From contig SVDU01000006.1 of the NCBI GenBank assembly GCA_015057705.1, positions 62,001-126,000 on the forward strand: 64,000 bases of DNA, written 5' to 3'. Source of the stretch: Paenibacillaceae bacterium. Its GTDB lineage: Bacteria > Bacillota > Clostridia > Lachnospirales > Lachnospiraceae. A program made the translations under genes and the position numbers. Below the pieces are notes generated by a model, which was not told the DNA's origin, did not search any database, and saw nothing but the letters and a program-made list of their open reading frames with translations. The stretch's first letter is position 1; each line of letters starts with the position of its first letter. Below, one piece after another: positions 24,765-32,622 of this stretch.

Positions 24765-25607
24765 TTATCTTAATTCAGTTGTAGGAATGGTATCCATATC
24801 ATCAAACGCCTGATTCTCGCCACCCATTGCCCAAACGAAGGTATAGTTGCTTGTACCTGCTCCGGAATGGATGCTCCAGGATGGGCTGATGACTGCCTGC
24901 TCATTCTGCATAACGATGTGTCTGGTCTGATTGCCTTCGCCCATCATGTGGAATACTACATTGTTCTCAGGAATCTCGAAGTACATATAGATTTCCATAC
25001 GTCTCTCATGAGTATGAGAAGGCATGGTGTTCCATACACTGCCTGGATCTAAAACAGTCATTCCCATGGATAACTGGCAAGTCTCAAGTACATCCGGATG
25101 AATGAACTGGTTGATTACGCGCTTGTTGGAAGTCTCCATAGCACCCAGTGGCTTCTTAGCTGCCTTCTCAATCGGGATAAAGGTAGTCTTGCATGCCTTG
25201 TGAGCAGGAGCACTTACCATATAAAATTTAGCTGGGTTTGATGCATCATCACTGGAGAATAATACTTCTTTGGTTCCCTTTGTGATGTATAAGCAATCTT
25301 TGTAGCCCATGGTGAATTCTTCTCCATCTGCTTTGATCTTTCCTGATCCGCCGATGTTGAAGATACCGATCTCACGTCTCTCGAGGAAAAAGCTTGTACC
25401 AAAATTTTTCCAGATATCAATTCCCTTGTCAATGGAAACGGTTTCTGTTGTTGGCATACAGCCCAGTGTTACCATACGGTCAACATGGGAGTAAACAGCT
25501 ACCACTTCATTGGCAACGTATAAGTTCTCAATTAAAAATTCGTCTCTTGTTTCTTCTGTTGTGTAGCGCTTAAAATCTTTCTGATTAGCAGAGTAACGAA
25601 TATCCAT
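24765..25607 (-). CDS. kduI: 5-dehydro-4-deoxy-D-glucuronate isomerase (KduI)
   Basis: The 280-residue protein matches KduI, the cupin-fold isomerase turning 5-keto-4-deoxyuronate into 3-deoxy-D-glycero-2,5-hexodiulosonate during pectin and glycosaminoglycan breakdown. Seen are the opening MDIRYSANQKDFKRYTTEET, the segment YMYFEIPENNVVFHMMGEG, and the His-rich metal site around TMPSHTHERRMEIYMYFE. Length is normal for the family. AAGGAGG precedes the ATG. The gene stands alone: no kduD, lyase or uronate transporter gene is near it. It has its own promoter and terminator, so it may be regulated separately. Confidence 0.93.
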   Translation of the reverse strand: MDIRYSANQKDFKRYTTEETRDEFLIENLYVANEVVAVYSHVDRMVTLGCMPTTETVSIDKGIDIWKNFGTSFFLERREIGIFNIGGSGKIKADGEEFTMGYKDCLYITKGTKEVLFSSDDASNPAKFYMVSAPAHKACKTTFIPIEKAAKKPLGAMETSNKRVINQFIHPDVLETCQLSMGMTVLDPGSVWNTMPSHTHERRMEIYMYFEIPENNVVFHMMGEGNQTRHIVMQNEQAVISPSWSIHSGAGTSNYTFVWAMGGENQAFDDMDTIPTTELR

Positions 25608-25653
25608 TTATAAAAAGCCTCCTTATTTGTATTTGAAATAACTGACCATCTCC

Positions 25654-25682
25654 ATGGTATCATAAGGCAGTTTTTAATTCAA
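25654..25682 (-). promoter_or_regulatory. Possible extended sigma-A promoter of kduI
   Basis: On the minus strand TTGAAT (25677-25682), 17 bases, TACCAT (25654-25659), with a TG one base before the -10. Both boxes match 4 of 6 and the extended TG helps. It starts almost at the stop codon of the chemoreceptor gene. Confidence 0.4.
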
Positions 25683-25686
25683 CATC

Positions 25687-27429
25687 TTATTGGATTATTT
25701 TAAATTTATCCAATTCTTTCTGGAGAAGAGCGGCCTGGGCTGACAATTCTTCGCTGGAAGCGGAACTTTCTTCTGCTGTAGCCGCATTGCTCTGGACTAC
25801 GTATGAGATTTCATTGATTCCGTTGCTGACACTGACCATGGCAACTGCCTGCTCTCTTGCGGACTGCTCCACTGATTCCATAAGTCCTTTGGCATGATTT
25901 GCCTGCTCCATAACCTCTGCCAGAATCAGGGCATTTTCTTTTGCAGTCCCCATCCCATCCGTCACAGCCCGGGCTGCATTTTCCACAAGCAGCGCAGTGC
26001 GTTTGGCAGCTTCTGCGGATTTTGCTGCAAGGCTTCGGACTTCGTCTGCTACTACCGCAAATCCCTGACCTGCTTCTCCTGCACGAGCCGCTTCTACTGC
26101 AGCATTCAGCGCCAGAAGATTTGTCTGAGAGGCAATTGCATCTACATCCTTTGTAATCTTTGCAATTTCATCGGAAGTGTTTTTAATTTCATCCATTGCC
26201 AGAAGCATCTGCTTCATCTTCTTATTGCTTTCTTCTACCCGCGACAACGTCTGCTCTGCATAACCGGCAGCCTGACCGATATGAGCCGAACTTTGTTCTG
26301 CCTTCTCTGTAATCTCTGTTATTGCAGAAGAAAGCTGGTCAATGGTTCCTGCCTGTTCCGTCGCTCCGGCTGCCAAAGCTGATGCTGCATCTGCCACCTG
26401 AGAGGATCCTGAATTCACCTGTTCGGCCGACTCACGAATCAAGCCTAATGTCCGGTTTAACTGTTTATAAATCAGAATCAGAGAATCATGGATGGTGGAA
26501 AAATCTCCGGCATACTCTCTGGTTACAGGAAGTGTCATATCTCCAACCGCCATATTTTTCAAGTGAAGCGTAATATCACCCACTACTTCTTTCATCTGCC
26601 CAATCAGTTCATCGGTTGCTTGGGAGAGTACCTCCATCTCATCGCCGGTTTTCACAACTGCAACGGGAGGGGTATGAACATCTCCGTCAGAAAGCAGTTT
26701 AAGTCGTTCGGATATGGGACTTAATGGAGCTGTAATCTTGTGCAGGAACTTGACAAGTATGATTAAACCTGTGAAGCAGATCAATAAGGCTACAACTGCC
26801 AGCAGTATAATATTGAGTATTTTTTCCCTGTGATATCCTGCAACAGCACTGTCTATGTCATCTATGTAGTTTCCTGTACTGATGTACCAGTCATATGGCT
26901 CAAATTTTATGGTATAAGCCCGTTTTGCAAATGTGCCTTCCTGGCCTGGTTTTGTAAAGTAGAAATTGGTGAAACCACCTCCGGGCTGGGATCCGTTTTT
27001 AATAAATTCACGGATATAGTATTCTCCCTTCAGATCCTTCTCATCGTAGCGTTCTTTCCCTTCATATTCCGGATTCATATGAACTGCACAGAGGCCAGTG
27101 GAAGTATCTGCCCAGAAATATCCGTTTCCATTGTCATAACGCGTATTGCGGACAATGGCTTTAGCATTGTCTAATGCCTCTTTTTCTGTAATTTCACCGG
27201 ATTTATAGCGGTCATAATTAACCTGTAACACACTAACCAGACTTTCAGTCGCTGTTTTAATATTTAAATCATAACTTTCGTAACTGGAATCGATCCAGTT
27301 CTGGTAAACCCTGTCCAGGCTAATATAAAAAATGGTCGTCACGGCGGATATAATTAACATTACCATGACGCTGACAAACACAACCAGCTTTCCAGTTACC
27401 TGCAATCTCTTACTCTTTTGTGTCTTCAT
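25687..27429 (-). CDS. Methyl-accepting chemotaxis protein with single Cache sensor
   Basis: The 580-residue chemoreceptor has a TM helix near residues 12-34 and an extracellular single Cache domain of the sCache_2 type ([19 protein letters not shown], ending with [15 protein letters not shown]). TM2 ([18 protein letters not shown]), HAMP and a cytoplasmic signalling domain follow. The hairpin tip reads [24 protein letters not shown] sequence ([20 protein letters not shown]), then [13 protein letters not shown]. It passes ligand state to CheA/CheW. The ATG at 27429 is preferred, with AAAGGGG upstream; a TTG at 27462 adds 11 residues. Ligand unknown; related Cache domains often bind small organic acids. 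No other che genes are present here. Confidence 0.92.
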   Translation of the reverse strand: MKTQKSKRLQVTGKLVVFVSVMVMLIISAVTTIFYISLDRVYQNWIDSSYESYDLNIKTATESLVSVLQVNYDRYKSGEITEKEALDNAKAIVRNTRYDNGNGYFWADTSTGLCAVHMNPEYEGKERYDEKDLKGEYYIREFIKNGSQPGGGFTNFYFTKPGQEGTFAKRAYTIKFEPYDWYISTGNYIDDIDSAVAGYHREKILNIILLAVVALLICFTGLIILVKFLHKITAPLSPISERLKLLSDGDVHTPPVAVVKTGDEMEVLSQATDELIGQMKEVVGDITLHLKNMAVGDMTLPVTREYAGDFSTIHDSLILIYKQLNRTLGLIRESAEQVNSGSSQVADAASALAAGATEQAGTIDQLSSAITEITEKAEQSSAHIGQAAGYAEQTLSRVEESNKKMKQMLLAMDEIKNTSDEIAKITKDVDAIASQTNLLALNAAVEAARAGEAGQGFAVVADEVRSLAAKSAEAAKRTALLVENAARAVTDGMGTAKENALILAEVMEQANHAKGLMESVEQSAREQAVAMVSVSNGINEISYVVQSNAATAEESSASSEELSAQAALLQKELDKFKIIQ

Positions 27430-27517
27430 GTAATACCCCTTTCTGATTGCAATCTCATTCAATATGGATTAGCATACACGGTATTTATAAAATCTGCAAC
27501 TGACGTTTACTGAAAGT

Positions 27518-27546
27518 TTATTAAATTTCTGTAAAATATTTGTCAA
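27518..27546 (-). promoter_or_regulatory. Possible sigma-A promoter of chemoreceptor gene
   Basis: On the minus strand a perfect TTGACA (27541-27546) is followed after 17 bases by TAATAA (27518-27523), a weak -10. It lies directly downstream of the terminator of the preceding glycosyltransferase pair, about 90 bases before the ATG. Confidence 0.35.
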
Positions 27547-27563
27547 ATTTTAAACAATTAAAA

Positions 27564-27624
27564 AAATTCCCAAAAAAAGACACAAATATGGCATTTTGAA
27601 ACCTGTGTCTTTCTTCGGGAATTT
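27564..27624 (-). terminator. Intrinsic terminator after tandem glycosyltransferase genes
   Basis: AAATTCCC (27564-27571) pairs with GGGAATTT (27617-27624) and an inner AAAGACACA/TGTGTCTTT pairing extends the stem. On the minus strand it is followed by a long T run. Confidence 0.75.
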
Positions 27625-27628
27625 ATTT

Positions 27629-28744
27629 TTATTCTTTTATGGCTGCCTGAATTAATTTTAAATTACTTTTCAGACGTTCATTGTCGGGGGCAAAAAGAAG
27701 AGCTGCTTTTGCATGCTCCTGGGATTCAGAATACAATCCCAGCCGGTAAGCGGCAATGGCGCAAAGATCATCCGGGGTATAATCCCAGGAATAACCCATA
27801 TTTACAAAGGTTCTTGACTTTTCTTTCACCTTCAGTGCTTCCAGGGTCAGATAATAAGCCATGGGCCAGTCGCTCTGCTCATAGCAGATTTTGGCAAACT
27901 CCACATAAGGATCCCGCATGCCAGGAACTTCTGCAATGGCCTTAAAATACCACTGGTATGCTTCTTTTATCTTACCCAGCCGATAATACGATCTGGCAAT
28001 CCAGCGCATGGCTGCACAACGTTCATCACACCAGGTTGCAGTGGGAAGCAGCAAATACTCCTTTAAGGTTTTAATGCTTTCCAGCCATTTGCTCTTATAC
28101 ATATACTCTCTGCCAAGATAGTACCGCATCCGCTCATCCCCCGGTGCTTCCGCAACTGCCAGCTCTAAAAGAGGCAGATAGGAACCCCTGGATTTGGTAG
28201 GATCGGGATAATGGCTTAACACCATTCCATCAATATAAATTGTCTCCAGAGGTAATTTCCCACAGTAGTGGACAAACTCATGTACCGGGCATTTCCACCG
28301 GAAGTCTTTACGCTGATGCACTTTGAAATAATAAAACTGTATATCTGGTGTTCCGTCTGGCTTTAAACTCCAGTTGTAAAGATAGCGACCGGTCTTTGCA
28401 ACAACTCCTTTGTTAACAGGTTTATGGTTCACCCACGCTTCTTCCAGACGTTTTCTCCACCCTGGTTCAAACCGTTCATCAAGATCGGTACAGACACAGA
28501 TATCCACATCTTCCGGTACGTGATCCAGAGAGATATTTCTTGCCGCATCAAACCTCCATGGCTTTACTATGTCTACATAGACTATGGCTCCCCGCTTTTT
28601 TAGCTTTTCTACCGTGTCATCTTCTGATCCGGTGTCTGTAACAACAATAAGATCAGCCTCATTCATGGAATCCATCCATCTGTCTACAAATGATGCTTCA
28701 TTTTTGCAGATTGCGTAAACACAGATTTTCAGACCTCTCATCAC
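27629..28744 (-). CDS. Family 2 glycosyltransferase with TPR C-terminus (second of tandem pair)
   Basis: The 371-residue protein begins with LKICVYAICKNEASFVDRWM, then VVTDTGSEDDTVEKL and CVCTDLDERFEPGWR (DLDE metal motif). The C-terminal half is TPR-like (ERMRYYLGREYMYKSKWLES, CAIAAYRLGLYSESQEHAKA). It is clearly a paralogue of the preceding gene, sharing the domain order and many blocks such as PWRFD-ARNI-LDHVPED. The start overlaps that gene's stop (ATGA, 28741-28744). Similar GT-TPR proteins modify proteins or glycans, and flagellin is a reasonable target given the nearby motility genes, but this is inference. Confidence 0.82.
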   Translation of the reverse strand: MMRGLKICVYAICKNEASFVDRWMDSMNEADLIVVTDTGSEDDTVEKLKKRGAIVYVDIVKPWRFDAARNISLDHVPEDVDICVCTDLDERFEPGWRKRLEEAWVNHKPVNKGVVAKTGRYLYNWSLKPDGTPDIQFYYFKVHQRKDFRWKCPVHEFVHYCGKLPLETIYIDGMVLSHYPDPTKSRGSYLPLLELAVAEAPGDERMRYYLGREYMYKSKWLESIKTLKEYLLLPTATWCDERCAAMRWIARSYYRLGKIKEAYQWYFKAIAEVPGMRDPYVEFAKICYEQSDWPMAYYLTLEALKVKEKSRTFVNMGYSWDYTPDDLCAIAAYRLGLYSESQEHAKAALLFAPDNERLKSNLKLIQAAIKE

Positions 28745-29850
28745 GATTCCTCCTTAGCTGCCGGTTTTCTGGTCATTTGCTGAATCAGAAGGAGATTGCT
28801 TTGAAGTCTTTTATTTTCCGGGTCTGTTTTTAAAGCCTGATCTGCGTACCCTTCGGCTGTTTCATACATTCCAAGCCGGTAAGCACTGATTGCTGCATAA
28901 TCGTATAATGCATATCCCCAGCTCGCCGGGTCTGCCAGATAGCTTCCCGTACTTTCTTTAATTGTCAATCCTCTTTGAGCCATGGCAAAACATAAGGCCC
29001 AATTGGATTCCATATATCCGAATTTGGCTAAGGCAAGATAAGGTTCTCTCACCTCCGGGCATTCTGCAAGCGCCCGGTACAGCCAGACAAGTTCTTCTCT
29101 TTTATTGCCCTTTTCTGCATAAGCATGAGCAATAAAGCGCATAGAGGCACTGCGTTCCTCCAGCCAACTGGCGGTGGGCATGGAAAGATGTTTATTTAGT
29201 GTCTGTATGGCCTGGTCATAATCTCCATGGTATACATATTCTCTGCCCAGCCAGAACGTGGCCCTGTCATCAAAGGGATTTTCTTTTACGGATAACTCCA
29301 GAAGGGGCAGATACTGGGTTCTCGGTTTTGAATTATCCGGGTAATGATTTAATACTAGTCCCGTCACCCAACCTGATTGTTCCGGTTCTGATCCACTATA
29401 CTTCAATATCTCATGAACCGGATGAATCCAGCGGTATCCATGGCGTATATGGATCTTTTCCATGGGATATTGCTTCTTTGGTGTTCCGTCGGAATTCATG
29501 GAAAATGTGAATAAATATCTGGCACGGGTCTGTTCCGGTTTCCACGCAGACTCTAAGATTTTTCTCCAGCCCGGTATAAATACTTCATCTAAATCATTGG
29601 ATACGCAGATATCTGCATCTTCAGGCACATGATCAAGAGCAATGTTTCGCGCTGTGTCAAATCTCCATGGGGAAATGGTTTCCTCATATACAGTCGCCCC
29701 CCTGGCTCTGAGCTTTTCAACAGTGCCGTCTGTAGAGCCTGTATCGGTCACAATCACTTCATCGGCTTCCGATACCGCATCCATCCACCGGTCCACAAAC
29801 TGTTCTTCATTCTTGCTGATTGCATAAACGCATATCTTATATCGGTTCAA
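28741..29850 (-). CDS. Family 2 glycosyltransferase with TPR C-terminus (first of tandem pair)
   Basis: The 369-residue protein starts YKICVYAISKNEEQFVDRWM, with VTDTGSTDGTVEKL and CVSNDLDEVFIPGWR as nucleotide and metal sites, and TPR-like helices from about residue 190. The start codon is a TTG at 29850. It is accepted because AAAGGAG lies about 9 bases upstream, the next Met is 22 residues in, and the N-terminus then lines up with the paralogue encoded next. The TTG may lower expression. It forms a two-gene unit ended by the terminator at 27564. Donor and acceptor unknown. Confidence 0.82.
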   Translation of the reverse strand: MNRYKICVYAISKNEEQFVDRWMDAVSEADEVIVTDTGSTDGTVEKLRARGATVYEETISPWRFDTARNIALDHVPEDADICVSNDLDEVFIPGWRKILESAWKPEQTRARYLFTFSMNSDGTPKKQYPMEKIHIRHGYRWIHPVHEILKYSGSEPEQSGWVTGLVLNHYPDNSKPRTQYLPLLELSVKENPFDDRATFWLGREYVYHGDYDQAIQTLNKHLSMPTASWLEERSASMRFIAHAYAEKGNKREELVWLYRALAECPEVREPYLALAKFGYMESNWALCFAMAQRGLTIKESTGSYLADPASWGYALYDYAAISAYRLGMYETAEGYADQALKTDPENKRLQSNLLLIQQMTRKPAAKEES

Positions 29851-29901
29851 TCAAACCATCTCCTTTTAGAATATTCTGATTGCTAGATACAATATATGCA
29901 A

Positions 29902-29941
29902 AAACAGTTTGTCCTGTGATAAAAATAAGACAAACCGGTTT
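29902..29941 (-). terminator. Intrinsic terminator after acetyltransferase gene
   Basis: AAACAGTTTGTC (29902-29913) pairs with GACAAACCGGTTT (29929-29941) with one mismatch or bulge. On the minus strand the stem runs into a T5 stretch. It lies three bases past the stop of the GNAT gene. Confidence 0.75.
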
Positions 29942-29943
29942 CT

Positions 29944-30471
29944 TTATGAAAGATTGACTCCGTACACGATTTCATAAATCTCTTTCTTATAAGGCATAAA
30001 TTCCTCCTCAGTAAATGGCTTTCCATAACTCGTAACCCATAGCTGCATTGGATTGTCTTGTGGTTTTAAGGGCATCTGTTCATAGTAGAAATGATTCACA
30101 TAAAATCCCAGCCGTTCATAAAATACTGCCCTTTTTCCTGTTGCGGGATTTTCCTCCGTCACAGGCTCAATTTCTAAAAATACAGGCTTTTTTATTTCTT
30201 TCACTGCTTCTTCGATCAGAAGTTTGCCATAGCCCTTTCCTCTTGAAATCTTTGTAGTTGCCAAATGCTCAAAAAAGGCACATTCAGGCAGATCCCAGTA
30301 TCCCAGAAACGCCATAATTTTCCCATCATCTTCCACTGCAAGGGTATGATAGGCAGGGTTGTCAAACACAAGTTTCTGGCTTTCCTTTGTACGTCTTTCC
30401 TGATCTATAAATGACTCCTCATAAATGGCATATATTTCTTCAAAGCGGTTCTGTGGTTCTCTGATTAACAT
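29944..30471 (-). CDS. GNAT-family N-acetyltransferase
   Basis: The 175-residue protein has the GNAT core. FFEHLATTKISRGKGYGKLL carries the acetyl-CoA loop (RGKGYGK), followed by FLEIEPV and a FYERLGFYVN motif near residue 140. It should transfer an acetyl group from acetyl-CoA to an amine or alcohol; the substrate cannot be told. The gene is single, with its own terminator, upstream of the GT-TPR pair but separated from it by that terminator. Confidence 0.85.
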   Translation of the reverse strand: MLIREPQNRFEEIYAIYEESFIDQERRTKESQKLVFDNPAYHTLAVEDDGKIMAFLGYWDLPECAFFEHLATTKISRGKGYGKLLIEEAVKEIKKPVFLEIEPVTEENPATGKRAVFYERLGFYVNHFYYEQMPLKPQDNPMQLWVTSYGKPFTEEEFMPYKKEIYEIVYGVNLS

Positions 30472-30545
30472 TTTTTATCTCCTGTGGTTCTTATTATATT
30501 ATTTGTATCTATTGTATCATAAATTTCTTATATTTGCAGACAAAT

Positions 30546-30601
30546 GCACCCTGTCCGGGCTTCTCCTGTTGATCTGACAGGAAAAACCCCGGGCAGGGCG
30601 C
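30546..30601 (-). terminator. GC-rich terminator-like hairpin after 5'-nucleotidase gene
   Basis: GCACCCTGTCCGGG (30546-30559) pairs with CCCGGGCAGGGCGC (30588-30601) with one mismatch and a G-U, and an inner TCCTGT/ACAGGA helix forms. The following T tract on the minus strand is weak (CATTTG). Confidence 0.55.
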
Positions 30602-30629
30602 ATGGTTATATTACTTTAATTTTATCAGT

Positions 30630-32459
30630 TTACTGAATCGTGATTCTTCCCTGTCCTGCCGGATTTGCATAATCAGTGCCTACATTTCCGCCTAAGTTAT
30701 TGCGGATGAAAGCTGAGAGAATATCCACATCTGTCATTACATCGTCACGGATTACCTTGCTGTTTTTAAACATCGTCATACCATCACCAGCCATCTTTAA
30801 CATGTAATTGTGAGAAGCTACGGTATAAACTTTGGACGTATCAAGAGGAGAATCTCCTATCATGATATCTGCTACCCGGTATGCTCCTGCCACTTTTACA
30901 AAGTTACCTTTTTCATCTACCTGAACACTGGATGGAACTGAGGTCTTAATGGTATATTTTAAACCGGATACCTGTAAAAAACCACCGCTTTCCTTGGGAT
31001 AATTACGGGAAGCCATTTCAAGGGCATCCTTAATCTGCTGTCCGGTAACTTCAACTACACAGCCCATGTTGCCAAAAGGATGTACAGAAAGTGTATCGTT
31101 ATATGTAATATTTCCTGGTTTAATGCCTGCACGGACACCGCCGCCGTTTACAATACCAATGTCTGCTCCAAGTACCTGGCGGTATGCATCTGCACAGAGA
31201 TCACCTAAGTTGGTTTCTCCGCTTCTGACTGCCCGTTCTCCTGTAGCAGGATTGTTGATGGTCAGTTCCACGTCAGTATGTCCCAATACGACTTTCAAGG
31301 ATTCATTATACTGGGCCTGAATGTGCTTAATAAACTGGTCTGTATCATAATCCAGGGCTTTTCCATCCTTGGATACTGCTGTTTTACCAGGAACCACCAG
31401 CTGGCTTCCCAGAGTAAGAACGTTTGGATTTTTAATCTTGTCCCTGTTTGCATTATAAATTTCTCTCCAGCGGTCAAAAGAGCCTAATTCTCTCTTTGCA
31501 ATACGGCTTAAGGAATCGCCTTTTTGTACGGTGTAGGTACTGGATACTGAACCTGCAGGAACTTCAGCTACTAATTCACTGGCAAGAGAACCGTCAGGGC
31601 GTATGGTCAGCTTTCCGATATTCTTTAATTTAGTTCCGGTCTGGGTAAGGAGCACGTCCTTTCCATCTTTATTCTTTATATTTTTTGAGTATTCTTCATG
31701 AGAGTGACCGTCAATTAATACATCAATTCCATTGGTATTCTTTATTACGCTGTCAGAAGTCCACCGGTCAGTAGTGCCGTTTTCCCCCAGATGACCTACT
31801 AAAATAACGTACTGTGCGCCTTCTGTTCTGGCATTGTTAACAGACTGCTGAATCTGATCGTAAAGCTTCTTTCCCGTTTCATCTTCACAGAAGCCATAAA
31901 TATAATTGCCGCTTCCATCCTGGAAGTAGGCTGGTGTTGACTTGGTAAAGCTCTCCGGTGTGGTTGCGCCTACCAGGGCAACTTTTGTATTTCCGTATGT
32001 AAACATCTTATAAGGAGCAAACACTGGAGTATTGGTCTTTAAATCCATAAAGTTGCTGGAATAGTATCCGCAGCTTAATTTGCCTGCCAGTTCCAAAAAC
32101 CGTGGCATACCGTAATCATATTCATGATTGCCCGGTACGGCAAAATCATATCCGACCTGATTCATAATGTCAATGATGTATCCGCCGTCAGAAAGTGTTC
32201 CGATGGGAGCTCCCTGAATCGCATCACCGGCATCAATCAGAGTCACATAGGGTGTCTGGGCTTTCATCTCTTTTTTATAAAGAGAAAGACCTGCATAACC
32301 GATCTTTTCATCAATGCCGCAGTGAACGTCATTGGTATACAGAATCACAATATCCTGATCTGCAGCCCTGGCAGGAAACGATAGACCTGTGGTTAGGGAC
32401 AAAACCATGAGTACGGACAGGCAAAGAGACAGAAACCTTCTTTTTGTACTTCCTTTCAT
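30630..32459 (-). CDS. Secreted 5'-nucleotidase/UshA-family metallophosphoesterase with internal LysM
   Basis: The 609-residue protein is exported: residues 1-33 form a signal peptide ending PARAAD. Residues 36-290 are a calcineurin-like metallophosphatase (YTNDVHCGID, LIDAGDAIQG, VPGNHEYDYG, LVGHLGE, LIDGHSHEEY). Around 305-355 there is a LysM module (TYTVQKGDSLSRIAKRELG, QLVVPG). About 390-590 is the 5'-nucleotidase C-terminal domain (GETNLGDLCADAYRQ, IVNGGGVRAG, HPFGNMG). It likely dephosphorylates extracellular nucleotides or sugar-phosphates. The LysM between the two catalytic halves would tether it to peptidoglycan in a Gram-positive cell. It is a single gene ended by a GC-rich hairpin. 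Confidence 0.9.
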   Translation of the reverse strand: MKGSTKRRFLSLCLSVLMVLSLTTGLSFPARAADQDIVILYTNDVHCGIDEKIGYAGLSLYKKEMKAQTPYVTLIDAGDAIQGAPIGTLSDGGYIIDIMNQVGYDFAVPGNHEYDYGMPRFLELAGKLSCGYYSSNFMDLKTNTPVFAPYKMFTYGNTKVALVGATTPESFTKSTPAYFQDGSGNYIYGFCEDETGKKLYDQIQQSVNNARTEGAQYVILVGHLGENGTTDRWTSDSVIKNTNGIDVLIDGHSHEEYSKNIKNKDGKDVLLTQTGTKLKNIGKLTIRPDGSLASELVAEVPAGSVSSTYTVQKGDSLSRIAKRELGSFDRWREIYNANRDKIKNPNVLTLGSQLVVPGKTAVSKDGKALDYDTDQFIKHIQAQYNESLKVVLGHTDVELTINNPATGERAVRSGETNLGDLCADAYRQVLGADIGIVNGGGVRAGIKPGNITYNDTLSVHPFGNMGCVVEVTGQQIKDALEMASRNYPKESGGFLQVSGLKYTIKTSVPSSVQVDEKGNFVKVAGAYRVADIMIGDSPLDTSKVYTVASHNYMLKMAGDGMTMFKNSKVIRDDVMTDVDILSAFIRNNLGGNVGTDYANPAGQGRITIQ

Positions 32460-32572
32460 TGCTTGAATCCTCCTTTAACATATGCTTTTTCCTATATTAT
32501 ATCAGATCAATGTAAAATTTCCATATTATTTTGTTAATATTTTCCTTTTATCTGATACTTTATTTCACAAAA

Positions 32573-32613
32573 AAACCTCTCTGCCTTAGCCTGTTCGCTT
32601 TGCAGAGAGGTTT
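32573..32613 (-). terminator. Intrinsic terminator after aspS
   Basis: AAACCTCTCTGC and GCAGAGAGGTTT form a 12-base stem. On the minus strand it is followed by a T7 run. It ends the hisS-aspS transcript 10 bases past the aspS stop. Confidence 0.9.
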
Positions 32614-32622
32614 GTAATTTAT

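Noticed and set aside
25894-26382. 162-codon plus-strand frame inside the chemoreceptor gene.
   Set aside because: It is antisense to the conserved signalling domain, and its Cys/Phe-rich product is a composition artefact.
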